From Aliihoeflea sp. 2WW (GTDB taxonomy: Bacteria; Pseudomonadota; Alphaproteobacteria; Rhizobiales; Rhizobiaceae), in NCBI RefSeq assembly GCF_000497755.1, contig NZ_AYOD01000001.1, positions 135,459 through 199,458 of the forward strand: a DNA stretch of 64,000 bases, written 5' to 3'. The position numbers and the translations under genes are program-made. Below, piece after piece: positions 31,158-39,576 of the stretch (position 1 is its first letter; the number at the start of each line of letters is the position of its first letter). The notes under the pieces were generated by a model, which was not told the origin of the DNA, did not search any database, and saw only the letters and a program-made list of their open reading frames with translations.

Positions 31158-31256
31158 TGAGTAGGGGAGTAGGGGAGTAAGGGAGTATGTGTTGACGTTC
31201 CGGCCAGGCCGCGACGTTCCACCTACTCCCCTAACGACCTACTCCCTTACTCCCCT
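31158..31256. repeat. Inverted array of an 8-base GTAGGGGA motif
   Basis: The left arm has tandem copies GTAGGGGA, GTAGGGGA, GTAAGGGA and GTA (31161-31187). The right arm (31222-31256) carries the complementary TACTCCCC-type units. Seventeen bases at 31171-31187 match the reverse complement of 31240-31256 perfectly, and shorter alternative pairings exist. The elements frame a GC-rich centre between rpsM and rpsK. This looks like a dispersed intergenic repeat rather than part of either gene. Confidence 0.75.
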
Positions 31257-31311
31257 TCCAAGGTGGAGCCGCTGGCATTACGGCGGCGAAGAGATCATCG
31301 AAAGGAAGACC

Positions 31312-31701
31312 ATGGCCAAGGAAGCCGGACGCGTCCGCCGTCGCGAACGCAAGAACATCTCGACGGGCATCGCGCACGTCAACTCGACCTTCAACAACAC
31401 CATGATCACCATCACCGACGCGCAGGGCAATGCGATTGCCTGGTCGTCGGCCGGTGCCCAGGGCTTCAAGGGTTCGCGCAAGTCGACCCCGTTCGCCGCG
31501 CAGGTCGCTGCCGAAGATTGCGCCAAGAAGGCGCAGGAGCACGGCATGCGCACGCTCGAGGTCGAGGTCTGCGGCCCCGGTTCGGGTCGTGAATCGGCTC
31601 TTCGCGCGCTGCAGGCCGCGGGCTTCATGATCACGTCCATCCGCGACGTGACGCCGATCCCGCACAATGGTTGCCGCCCACGCAAGAAGCGCCGCGTCTA
31701 A
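31312..31701 (+). CDS. rpsK: 30S ribosomal protein S11
   Basis: S11 lies on the platform of the 30S subunit near the E site. The 129-residue protein begins [20 protein letters not shown] and has the signature [19 protein letters not shown] and the conserved C-terminal [18 protein letters not shown]. The start at 31,312 was taken because AAAGGAAG precedes it and homology begins there; a longer reading would run into the repeat upstream. Confidence 0.98.
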   Translation: MAKEAGRVRRRERKNISTGIAHVNSTFNNTMITITDAQGNAIAWSSAGAQGFKGSRKSTPFAAQVAAEDCAKKAQEHGMRTLEVEVCGPGSGRESALRALQAAGFMITSIRDVTPIPHNGCRPRKKRRV

Positions 31702-31800
31702 TTCATCATCAGCGCATGAGCGCCGTTCGCGGCGCTCCTCTGCGTTTTCCAGATTGCCCGTCACGATTGGATGGTGGCGGGGAAACGGAAGGAAACCGGA

Positions 31801-32811
31801 ATGATCCAGAAAAACTGGCAGGAACTCATCAAGCCGAACAAGGTCGAGTTCAAGTCCAAGGGCCGCACCATGACCACGCTCGTCGCCGAGCCGTTGGAGC
31901 GTGGTTTCGGCCTGACGCTCGGCAACGCGCTTCGCCGCGTGCTTCTGTCGTCGCTGCGCGGTGCGGCCGTCACGGCCGTCCAGATCGACGGCGTGCTGCA
32001 TGAATTTTCGTCGATCGCGGGCGTCCGCGAGGACGTGACCGACATCGTTCTCAACATCAAGGAAATCGCCATCCGCATGGAAGGCGAGGGCCCCAAGCGT
32101 ATGGTCGTGCGCAAGCAGGGTCCGGGCGTCGTCGTTGCCGGCGATATCCAGACCGTGGGCGATGTCGAGATCCTGAACCCCGACCACGTGATCTGCACGC
32201 TCGACGAGGGCGCGGAGATCCGCATGGAGTTCACGGTCGACGCGGGCAAGGGCTACGTGCCTGCCGAACGCAACCGCGCCGAAGACGCGCCGATCGGGCT
32301 CATCCCGGTCGACAGCCTCTACTCGCCGGTCCGCAAGGTGTCGTACAAGGTCGAGAACACCCGCGAGGGCCAGGTTCTCGATTATGACAAGCTCACCATG
32401 CAGCTCGAGACGGACGGTTCGATCTCCGGCGAGGACGCCGTGGCTTTCGCTGCGCGCATCCTGCAGGACCAGCTCGGCCTCTTCGTCAATTTCGAGGAGC
32501 CGCAGAAGGAAGTCGCTTCGGAGCAGGTCACCGAGCTCGCCTTCAACCCGGCGCTCCTGAAGAAGGTCGACGAGCTGGAGCTTTCGGTCCGCTCGGCCAA
32601 CTGCCTGAAGAACGACAACATCGTCTATATCGGCGACCTGATCCAGAAGACGGAGGCGGAAATGCTCCGCACGCCGAATTTCGGACGCAAGTCGTTGAAC
32701 GAGATCAAGGAAGTTCTTGCCTCGATGGGTCTCCATCTGGGCATGGAAGTGGCCGACTGGCCACCGGAGAACATCGACGATCTCGCCAAGCGCTACGAAG
32801 ATCAGTATTGA
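31801..32811 (+). CDS. rpoA: DNA-directed RNA polymerase subunit alpha
   Basis: RpoA dimerises to start polymerase assembly and contacts activators and UP elements through its C-terminal domain. The 336-residue protein begins [17 protein letters not shown]. The N-terminal domain has [20 protein letters not shown] (about residues 40-59), and the CTD has [19 protein letters not shown] and [18 protein letters not shown]. Another in-frame ATG ten codons upstream is less likely because GGAAGGAAACC directly precedes this one. It lies 99 bases after rpsK, since rpsD is absent here. Confidence 0.99.
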   Translation: MIQKNWQELIKPNKVEFKSKGRTMTTLVAEPLERGFGLTLGNALRRVLLSSLRGAAVTAVQIDGVLHEFSSIAGVREDVTDIVLNIKEIAIRMEGEGPKRMVVRKQGPGVVVAGDIQTVGDVEILNPDHVICTLDEGAEIRMEFTVDAGKGYVPAERNRAEDAPIGLIPVDSLYSPVRKVSYKVENTREGQVLDYDKLTMQLETDGSISGEDAVAFAARILQDQLGLFVNFEEPQKEVASEQVTELAFNPALLKKVDELELSVRSANCLKNDNIVYIGDLIQKTEAEMLRTPNFGRKSLNEIKEVLASMGLHLGMEVADWPPENIDDLAKRYEDQY

Positions 32812-32849
32812 GGCTTTGTGCCTCGCATCAAATGTGAAGGAGCAAGCTC

Positions 32850-33281
32850 ATGCGCCACGGAAATTCCGGCCGTAAGCTGAACCGTACCGCCAGCCACCGC
32901 AAGGCCATGTTCGCCAACATGGCTGCGTCCCTCATCGAGCACGAGCAGATCGTGACGACCCTGCCGAAGGCGAAGGAACTTCGCCCGATCGTGGAAAAGC
33001 TCGTCACGCTCGGCAAGCGCGGTGACCTGCACGCCCGTCGTCAGGTCATCTCGTCGACCCGTTCGGAAGCCGCTGCCAAGCGTCTCTTCGACGACATCGC
33101 GCCGCGCTATGCCGACCGTCACGGCGGCTATTTGCGCATCATGAAGGCCGGCTTCCGCCACGGCGACAACGCCGCCATGGCCGTCATCGAGTTCGTCGAT
33201 CGCGACGTCGACGCCAAGGGCGCCGCCGACCGCGCCCGCGTCGAGGCTGAAGAAGCCAACCGCGAGAGCGAAGCCGCATAA
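32850..33281 (+). CDS. rplQ: 50S ribosomal protein L17
   Basis: L17 lies at the base of the 50S subunit near the tunnel exit. The 143-residue protein begins [20 protein letters not shown], the family signature, and has [20 protein letters not shown] charged tail of about 20 residues follows the conserved domain, as is common in rhizobia. It is the last gene of the whole cluster, with a strong terminator 27 bases later. Confidence 0.98.
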   Translation: MRHGNSGRKLNRTASHRKAMFANMAASLIEHEQIVTTLPKAKELRPIVEKLVTLGKRGDLHARRQVISSTRSEAAAKRLFDDIAPRYADRHGGYLRIMKAGFRHGDNAAMAVIEFVDRDVDAKGAADRARVEAEEANRESEAA

Positions 33282-33308
33282 GCCACGGCCCTCGGGTCGA
33301 TCGCATAT

Positions 33309-33341
33309 AAAAAAACCCGCCGAGCGATCGGCGGGTTTTTT
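33309..33341. terminator. Bidirectional terminator after rplQ
   Basis: CCCGCCGA and TCGGCGGG form a stem around GCGA, flanked by seven As on the left and six Ts on the right. It can end rplQ on the + strand and the MFS gene that converges from the other side. Confidence 0.93.
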
Positions 33342-33360
33342 GCGTTTCGGCAATGGTCGG

Positions 33361-34578
33361 CTACGCGGTAGCGGCGTAGGCGCGGCCTTCCATGCGCGAT
33401 CCGACCGCCCAGAATAGCAGCGCCACAGTCGCCACCGCGGCGAGCACCAGGAACGCATTCGCATAGCCGTAGTGCGCGGCGACATACCCGCCCAGCGCCG
33501 GGCTGAGGGCCGAGCCGACATTGTGCATGGTCATCACGCCGCCTATGCCAAGATTGACGTGCCCCGTTCCGCGCAGGATGCGCGCGACCATGCCGGGCGT
33601 CGCGACGCCGAGGAGGCCCGCGCCGACGCCGTCCAGCATCTGGACGGGAATCAGCGCCCACGGATTGTCCCAGTAGCCGGCGATGAGACCGCGGATGGGA
33701 AGCGCGATCAGGGCCACCATGACGACGATGCCAAAACCGCGCCGTTGCGCGACCCACGCGGCGAGGAGCGCCATCGGGATCATCGTTCCCTGCGCGATGA
33801 TGATGGTCGCCGATGTGTACGCGCTCGGATCGGCGAGCCCCTGCGAGACGACCGATTGCGACAGCAGCGGCAGCATCGCGGCATTGCCGAAATGAAAGAG
33901 GAAGATTGTGATGCCGAACACAACGAGCGCGCGGGATTTCAGCAACATGCCGATGCTGGAGGGTTCGCGGTTCTGGTGCTGCGCGGATGGCTCAAGGCCG
34001 CGCGCCACGTCGTGGTCGATCTCGGACGGCTCGATCATGTAGACGCTGACGATCGAGGCGATCGCCAGGATGATCATCAGGACGAAGACCGCGATCAGGC
34101 CGAAGACATAGCCGAACGCGCCGGCGAGGATTGCCGAGACCACGTTTCCGCCGTGGTTCCAGGCCTGGTTCCGGCCGAGCTGGTGGGCAAGGCCGGTCTG
34201 GCCCACCAGTCCAAGCGTCAGCCCGGCAATGGCGGGCGCGATGATCGCCGCGAAAACGCTGGTGCCGATCTGCGACCCCGCGACGACCCAGAAGTTGGTG
34301 CTGATGAGCAGCGCCAGTGTTCCGAGGATAATCAGACCCGCCGCAGCGGCGATTATGGTGCGCTTGAACCGCGTCGCGTCGACGAGCGCGCCGAGCGGCG
34401 TCGTCGCCAGCATGCCGGCCAGGCCGCCAAGCGTCATGACATAGCCGATCTCGTCGGCCGCCCAGCCATGGCCGATGAGGAAGACGCCGAGAAAAGGGCC
34501 GAGTCCGTCGCGGACGTCGGCGAGGAAGAAATTCATGGCGCTGAGCGCCCGGATGGAGCGTCGTGAGGGGTTCTGCAT
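33361..34578 (-). CDS. Major facilitator superfamily transporter
   Basis: This 405-residue inner-membrane protein has about twelve hydrophobic segments in two halves, with a hydrophilic linker around residues 200-222 (PSEIDHDVARGLEPSAQHQN). The loop between helices 2 and 3 reads GALVDATRFKRTIIAAAAG, the usual MFS position for the G-x-x-x-D-x-x-x-R motif. The N-terminal part resembles drug or sugar efflux proteins that begin ALSAMNFFLADVRDGLGPFL. The substrate cannot be told. It is the last gene of a minus-strand run with the DUF486 gene 29 bases ahead. Confidence 0.87.
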   Translation of the reverse strand: MQNPSRRSIRALSAMNFFLADVRDGLGPFLGVFLIGHGWAADEIGYVMTLGGLAGMLATTPLGALVDATRFKRTIIAAAAGLIILGTLALLISTNFWVVAGSQIGTSVFAAIIAPAIAGLTLGLVGQTGLAHQLGRNQAWNHGGNVVSAILAGAFGYVFGLIAVFVLMIILAIASIVSVYMIEPSEIDHDVARGLEPSAQHQNREPSSIGMLLKSRALVVFGITIFLFHFGNAAMLPLLSQSVVSQGLADPSAYTSATIIIAQGTMIPMALLAAWVAQRRGFGIVVMVALIALPIRGLIAGYWDNPWALIPVQMLDGVGAGLLGVATPGMVARILRGTGHVNLGIGGVMTMHNVGSALSPALGGYVAAHYGYANAFLVLAAVATVALLFWAVGSRMEGRAYAATA

Positions 34579-34607
34579 TGCGAATGTCCCTTCGGCCCGG
34601 CGGCGTC

Positions 34608-34958
34608 TTAGCCGATCGGTCCCTTGAAGATGAAGAAGGCTCCCGCGCAGATGAGCGCGAAGCCGACGAGGTGATTGAGGGTGAGCTGTTCGCCGAGGTA
34701 GAAGACCGAGAAGACGGCGAAGACGGTCAGGGTCAGGACTTCCTGGATGGTCTTCAGTTCAGCGGCAGAGTAGACCGCATGCCCGTAGCGGTTGGCGGGC
34801 ACCGCGAAGCAGTACTCCGCAAGCGCTATCAGCCAGCTCACGCCGATGACGATGAGCAAGGGCTTTCCGGGATATTTCAGGTGACCGTACCAGGCGAACG
34901 TCATGAAGACGTTGGAGATGGCCAGGAGGCCGATCGGCATCAGATAGGCAAATGACAT
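34608..34958 (-). CDS. DUF486 family small membrane protein
   Basis: This 116-residue protein has four transmembrane segments (LMPIGLLAISNVFMTFAWYG, IVIGVSWLIALAEYCFAVPA, a third around VLTLTVFAVFSVFYLGE, and LVGFALICAGAFFIFK). The conserved beginning with ISNVFMTFAWYGHLK and the middle AEYCFAVPANRYG fit DUF486, a relative of the drug/metabolite transporter superfamily. No biochemical function is established for the family. It lies between radC and the MFS gene on the same strand. Confidence 0.85.
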   Translation of the reverse strand: MSFAYLMPIGLLAISNVFMTFAWYGHLKYPGKPLLIVIGVSWLIALAEYCFAVPANRYGHAVYSAAELKTIQEVLTLTVFAVFSVFYLGEQLTLNHLVGFALICAGAFFIFKGPIG

Positions 34959-35050
34959 GGCGGCATGTTCCGATTCGGAAGATGCCCGTCATTAGTCCCT
35001 GGTCGCCAAACCTGCTTTGAACCCGCGTTGAACGGAAACCAAACGCCAGG

Positions 35051-35839
35051 TCAGAAAAGCCGCAGGCTCTTCATGCTCGCATGCCCGTTTCGACCGATGA
35101 TGATGTGATCATGCACCGCGACGCCCAGCGGCTTGGCCGCATCGGCGATCGTCTTGGTCATCTCGATGTCCGCGCGCGATGGCGTCGGGTCGCCGGATGG
35201 GTGGTTGTGGACGAGGATGATCGCGCTTGCCGAAAGCTCCAGCGCGCGTTTGACCACTTCGCGCGGATAGACGGGCGTGTGGTCGATCGTGCCGGTCTGC
35301 TGCACCTCGTCGGCAATCAGAACGTTCTTCTTGTCGAGAAAAAGAATACGGAACTGCTCGCGCGTCTCGAAAGCCATCGCGGCTCTGCAATAGTCGATCA
35401 CCTGGTTCCACGATCCGAGCAGTTCGCGTTTGCCGACTTGGCCTTTGGCGAAGAGGCCCCCGGCGGCGGCGACGAGCTTCAGGTCCAGCGCGGTCGATGC
35501 GCCGACGCCCTTGACCTCCGCAAGTAGCGCAGCATCGGCGCCCAGCACTTCGGCGAAAGAGCCGAACCGTGCTATGAGCGCCTTGGCCGTGCCCTTGGTG
35601 TCGGCACGCGGAATGGAACGGAACAGCAGGAGTTCGAGCAGCTCATAATCGGCGAGGCCCGCCGCGCCGCCCTGTTCGAAACGCCCACGCAGCCGGTCGC
35701 GATGGCCATGATAGTGCGGCTTCTCGGCCGTCCTGCGGGCAGCCTCGGGCAGCGGCGGGATCGGAACGCCCTCGATGGCGTCGGTGAGCGGGCGTTCGGC
35801 GAAGAAACCACGCTCGTCCTCGCCCTCCGCGTCGCCCAT
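35051..35839 (-). CDS. radC: RadC family JAB-domain protein
   Basis: The 262-residue protein has a short helix-hairpin-helix region ([20 protein letters not shown], about residues 108-127) and a C-terminal JAB/MPN domain with [19 protein letters not shown], the metal-binding motif of the family. The name RadC comes from an old repair phenotype that proved wrong, and the true activity is uncertain. An N-terminal stretch of about 40 residues is poorly conserved. It begins ten bases after map ends, and the two are probably co-transcribed, as in many rhizobia. Confidence 0.93.
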   Translation of the reverse strand: MGDAEGEDERGFFAERPLTDAIEGVPIPPLPEAARRTAEKPHYHGHRDRLRGRFEQGGAAGLADYELLELLLFRSIPRADTKGTAKALIARFGSFAEVLGADAALLAEVKGVGASTALDLKLVAAAGGLFAKGQVGKRELLGSWNQVIDYCRAAMAFETREQFRILFLDKKNVLIADEVQQTGTIDHTPVYPREVVKRALELSASAIILVHNHPSGDPTPSRADIEMTKTIADAAKPLGVAVHDHIIIGRNGHASMKSLRLF

Positions 35840-35849
35840 GCGCCGGTCC

Positions 35850-36674
35850 TCAGCTCAGGCCGGGACGGTCGAGCCCAGCGGGCGACAGCGAAAAGATTTC
35901 GCAGCCATCCTTCGTCACGCCGACCGTGTGCTCGTACTGGGCCGAAAGCGAGCGGTCGCGCGTAACGGCGGTCCAGCCGTCGGACAGAACCTTCACATGC
36001 GGGCGGCCGAGATTGATCATCGGCTCGATGGTGAAGATCATGCCTTCGCGCATCTCCACCCCCTCGTTAGAGTTGCCGTAGTGCAGGATGTTCGGTGCGT
36101 CGTGAAAGAGCCGCCCGACGCCATGCCCGCAGAAATCGCGCACCACCGAGCAGCGCTCCGCCTCGGCGAAGGACTGGATCGCCGCGCCGATCGCGCCGGT
36201 TCGTGCGCCCGGCTTCACGGCGGCGATGCCACGCATCAGGCATTCATGCGTGACCTCGAGCAGTCTCTCGGCGGCGCGCTTGATCTGCCCGACCGGATAC
36301 ATGCGGCTCGAATCGCCGTGCCAGCCATCGACGATGTACGTCACGTCGATATTGACGATGTCGCCTTCGCGCAGCGGCTTGGCGTCGGGAATGCCGTGGC
36401 AGACGACATGGTTGATCGAGGTGCAGGAGGCCTTGGTATAGCCGCGATAGTTGAGCGTCGCCGGCAGTGCGCCGTGATCCAAGCCGAATTCGAAGACGAA
36501 GCGGTCGATGGTTTCGGTCGTCACGCCCGGCTCGACCATCGATGCCAGTTCGTCGAGGCAGCGCGCGGTGAGCAGGCACGCCTTGCGCATGCCGGCAAAG
36601 GCGTCTTCATTGTAGAGCCGGATCTGGCCGGTGTTGCCCAGAGGGGCCGTCTCCGCGTCGAGATAGGTGACCAT
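35850..36674 (-). CDS. map: Methionine aminopeptidase, type I
   Basis: The enzyme removes the initiator methionine from new proteins. The 274-residue protein shows the five metal ligands in order: two aspartates in [19 protein letters not shown], the histidine in [14 protein letters not shown], a glutamate in [12 protein letters not shown] and a glutamate in [14 protein letters not shown]. The histidine in VVCHGIPD is the usual substrate-contacting one. There is no N-terminal zinc-finger extension. It diverges from the FAD oxidoreductase with a 154-base spacer and is the first gene of the map-radC run. Confidence 0.96.
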   Translation of the reverse strand: MVTYLDAETAPLGNTGQIRLYNEDAFAGMRKACLLTARCLDELASMVEPGVTTETIDRFVFEFGLDHGALPATLNYRGYTKASCTSINHVVCHGIPDAKPLREGDIVNIDVTYIVDGWHGDSSRMYPVGQIKRAAERLLEVTHECLMRGIAAVKPGARTGAIGAAIQSFAEAERCSVVRDFCGHGVGRLFHDAPNILHYGNSNEGVEMREGMIFTIEPMINLGRPHVKVLSDGWTAVTRDRSLSAQYEHTVGVTKDGCEIFSLSPAGLDRPGLS

Positions 36675-36828
36675 TTGCCGTTTACCCGCGGGCTTGTCGT
36701 CTGATTTCGGATCAGGACAGACTTGGCATCAAGCGCGGCGGCATTCAACCCCTTGGCGTGTCGAGTTCGCCGGTCTGGAGCTTGCATTGCCGGCGCCTGC
36801 GGCTAAGCCGGTCGAAAAGGAGCATGCC

Positions 36829-37965
36829 ATGGCCGAACATTCCAGTTTCGACATCTGCGTCATCGGAGCCGGTATCGCCGGCGCGTCCGTGGCGGCAGAG
36901 CTGGCCGACAAGGCACGCGTCCTTCTCGTCGAGCGCGAGAGCCAGCCGGGCTACCATACGACCGGCCGCTCGGCGGCGCTCTTTTCCACCACTTACGGTC
37001 CCAATGTCATCCGGGCGCTGTCGCGTGCCTCCGAAGCCTTCTACAACGATCCGCCCGAAGGTTTCGACCGCCCGCTTCTCACGCCCCGGGGGGCGCTGAT
37101 GATCGCACGCGACGACCAGATGGAAAGCCTCGACGCGCTCCAGCGCGAGTTGGCCGGCGCGGCGGGCGTCGAACGCCTCGACGGGGCCGCGGCACGCGCG
37201 CTCGTCCCGCTTCTTCGCAGCGGTCATGTCGCAGCGGCCATCTTCGAGCATTTCGCGCAGGACATCGACGTGCATGCCCTCCATCAAGGCTATCTGCGCC
37301 AGTTCCGCACCCGTGGCGGCAGCTTCGTCACCAGCGCAGCCGTCGATGCGATCGGGCGCGGCAGTGGCGGCTGGACGATCGAGGCCGGGTCGAATGCTTT
37401 CCAGGCCACCACCATCGTCAACGCGGCCGGCGCGTGGGGCGATGTTGTCGCCGAGACGGCAGGGATAGCCCCCGTCGGTCTCGTGCCGAAGCGCCGCACC
37501 GCGGCGATGATCGCGCTGCCGGAGGGCACGAACGCGCATCACTGGCCGATGGTCATCGATATCGACGAGGAATTCTACGCCAAGCCCGATGCCGGGCGGC
37601 TCCTGATCTCGCCCGCCGACGAAACGCCGTCTGAGCCTTGCGACGCGCAGCCGGACGAGTACGACGTGGCCGTGGCGGTCGACCGCGTCGAAACCGCATT
37701 CGATATCCAGGTGCGGCGGATCGAAAACAAGTGGGCAGGTCTGCGCACTTTCGCGGCCGACAAGAACCCGGTCGTCGGGTGGGGCGACGCGGAACGAAGC
37801 TTCTTCTGGCTGGCGGGGCAGGGCGGCTACGGCATCCAGACGGCGCCCGCACTGGCAAAGCTTGCTGCCGCGCTCATCCTCGGCACCGCGCCCGAACGCG
37901 CGATCATGGACCACGGCATCGACCTGGAATCGATGTCGCCTGGCCGCGCTACGCTTCGCAAATGA
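36829..37965 (+). CDS. FAD-dependent oxidoreductase, D-arginine dehydrogenase-like
   Basis: This 378-residue protein belongs to the D-amino-acid oxidase (DAO) superfamily. The dinucleotide-binding motif is VIGAGIAGASVAAELADKA near the N-terminus, followed by ERESQPGYHTTGRSAALF; the C-terminus has GQGGYGIQTAPALAKLAAAL. From memory these segments, and KRRTAAMIALPEG with DEEFYAKPDAG, closely match D-arginine dehydrogenase (DauA) of Pseudomonas, including the active-site histidine in GYHTTGRS. Substrate is unproven. The ATG after AAAAGGAGC was chosen over a longer in-frame start that runs over the spacer shared with map. It converges on tRNA-Glu. Confidence 0.85.
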   Translation: MAEHSSFDICVIGAGIAGASVAAELADKARVLLVERESQPGYHTTGRSAALFSTTYGPNVIRALSRASEAFYNDPPEGFDRPLLTPRGALMIARDDQMESLDALQRELAGAAGVERLDGAAARALVPLLRSGHVAAAIFEHFAQDIDVHALHQGYLRQFRTRGGSFVTSAAVDAIGRGSGGWTIEAGSNAFQATTIVNAAGAWGDVVAETAGIAPVGLVPKRRTAAMIALPEGTNAHHWPMVIDIDEEFYAKPDAGRLLISPADETPSEPCDAQPDEYDVAVAVDRVETAFDIQVRRIENKWAGLRTFAADKNPVVGWGDAERSFFWLAGQGGYGIQTAPALAKLAAALILGTAPERAIMDHGIDLESMSPGRATLRK

Positions 37966-37977
37966 GAAGAGGGGTGT

Positions 37978-38052
37978 TGGTACGCCCAAGGGGAATCGAA
38001 CCCCTGTTTGCGCCGTGAAAGGGCGCCGTCCTAACCGCTAGACGATGGGCGC
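37978..38052 (-). tRNA. trnE: tRNA-Glu (anticodon TTC)
   Basis: On the minus strand the sequence folds as a cloverleaf: acceptor GCGCCCA pairs with TGGGCGT (first pair G-U), the anticodon loop reads CTTTCAC with TTC, and the T-arm is CAGGGGTTCGATTCCCCTT. The CCA end is encoded. The gene ends 12 bases after the convergent oxidoreductase gene. Confidence 0.96.
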
Positions 38053-38067
38053 GTACAACGAGGCGGT

Positions 38068-38095
38068 TTATAATAAGCTTCGCCGGAACGCACAA
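38068..38095 (-). promoter_or_regulatory. Candidate promoter of tRNA-Glu
   Basis: Read on the minus strand, TTGTGC (38095-38090) is followed after 16 bases by TTATAA (38073-38068), 15 bases before the mature tRNA start. Position and AT-richness of the -10 fit a tRNA promoter. Confidence 0.45.
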
Positions 38096-38162
38096 CCCGG
38101 CAGCACCGGTTTTTCCAACTTTTTGTCCTGAAATGCGCGTTACGCAACGTCGCGACGAGCGA

Positions 38163-39359
38163 TCAGCCGCGTCGGCGGCAACGCCAGTTCCAGTCGCGTT
38201 CGGGTCCGACGTCCACATGCACGGATTCAGTGTGGCAATAGGTTCCTACACCGCCGCGTCCGGGCATCGAGCGCACATATTCGGCAAGCGTCCATTTGCT
38301 GACGCCGGCGACCTGGATGTCGGCGGCAGCGCAAGCCATGTGCAGCGAATTGCGCGCGCCGCGGGCACGCCGGTTGCGTTCGGCGCTGCGGAAGCCCGAA
38401 GTAATGACAACCTTCTGGCCGAACCGGCTTTCGATCGACTTCAGGACGCGTACGAGGGACGGGCGCAGGCACGAGACGTCGACGTCGTCATGCTGCTTCA
38501 TGAGGCCGTTCGGGGCGAGCCGCGCTAGGCCCGGCGCATACGCGACCTGATAAAGTCCGCCATCTTCGTTCAGGTCGATGTCGCTGTCGTCGTCGATGCC
38601 GTTCCGACGCGTGATTTCGAACAGGTTCGCATTGTCGCGTACGCCGGGCAGGGCGTTCTCGCTGATCGAGGCGGTGCTGATCATCACCGGTCGGGACTGC
38701 TTCGTTGCCGTGGAAACCGGCGCGCGATTGGCTTCCAGGTCGATGATCGGCTTCGGTGCCTCGACCGCCTGCTGGGCGGGAGCGGGAGCCTGCTGGGGCA
38801 CGATCGGCGAAGGTGCGGACTGGGCTGGTTGCTGGGAGAAGAAGGCTGACAGGAAACCGCGCTTTTGCGGCTCGGGAGCTGCGGTGGGCGCCGGCTGGAC
38901 GGCGACTTCCGGCTCGGCCGTGGGCGCAGGTTCGGTCGTTGCCGAGAGCGCATCTGCGTCGGCGGGTTCATTCGTCGCGGCGGCGGCAACCTGCGCCTCG
39001 CCATCTGCGGGCGTGGTGGCCGGATCGGCGCTCGTGGCGATTTCGCGATTGGTCATCGTCGGGACGGAAGCGATCTCTTCGGGAAGGCTCGGGTCGGTCT
39101 CGTCGAACACGAAGCTCGGCGCTGCCTCGGTTGCGGCAACATCGGTCGCGGTCGCAGAAGCTTCGCCAGTGGCTGCCGCGACGGTGGGCTGCGCGGCCTG
39201 CGGCATGGCAACGCCAGTCGCGCCATATTGTGGATTGAAGCCGAACATCGCCATGTCGGTGTCGGATGTCGCCGAACAGGAAGCGAGAAGGGTCGCAGTC
39301 AACGCTGCAAGCACAGCACGATTGAGGGCGCTATGGCGGCGCGAACCTTCTGCAGACAA
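38163..39359 (-). CDS. Lipoprotein with C-terminal peptidase M15-type domain
   Basis: The protein begins with a lipoprotein signal (NRAVLAALTATLLASC, lipobox LASC). About 190 residues rich in alanine, proline, threonine and glutamate follow, and then a C-terminal domain of about 130 residues. That domain has VVITSGFRSAERNRRARGAR, SLHMACAAADIQV and SVHVDVG, which supply the H-D-H zinc ligands of the M15A/YcbK-like family of murein peptidases. The TTG at 39,359 is preferred because AAGGGG lies before it and it gives a normal-length signal; the first ATGs at 39,422 and 39,500 would add 21-47 residues in front. 398 residues from TTG. It probably acts on peptidoglycan in the periplasm. Confidence 0.8.
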   Translation of the reverse strand: MSAEGSRRHSALNRAVLAALTATLLASCSATSDTDMAMFGFNPQYGATGVAMPQAAQPTVAAATGEASATATDVAATEAAPSFVFDETDPSLPEEIASVPTMTNREIATSADPATTPADGEAQVAAAATNEPADADALSATTEPAPTAEPEVAVQPAPTAAPEPQKRGFLSAFFSQQPAQSAPSPIVPQQAPAPAQQAVEAPKPIIDLEANRAPVSTATKQSRPVMISTASISENALPGVRDNANLFEITRRNGIDDDSDIDLNEDGGLYQVAYAPGLARLAPNGLMKQHDDVDVSCLRPSLVRVLKSIESRFGQKVVITSGFRSAERNRRARGARNSLHMACAAADIQVAGVSKWTLAEYVRSMPGRGGVGTYCHTESVHVDVGPERDWNWRCRRRG

Positions 39360-39576
39360 TGCGTGTCCCCTTGGTGCGTCTCGTTGGGGCTGGCTTTCGC
39401 GTCGAAACAAGCGAGCGCAAAGCATCCGGCCGGGTCGAGACCTATCGGAATTGACTGTCGAGCACAACACCCGACCCGCGCAGCGGCCTTGCCGTGTCAA
39501 GCCGCCGAATCATTGGATTCACAACTTGGCGCCTGCGCCGATCGTCGCGGAGTATTGGTGAATTCGTGCCGTCTGT

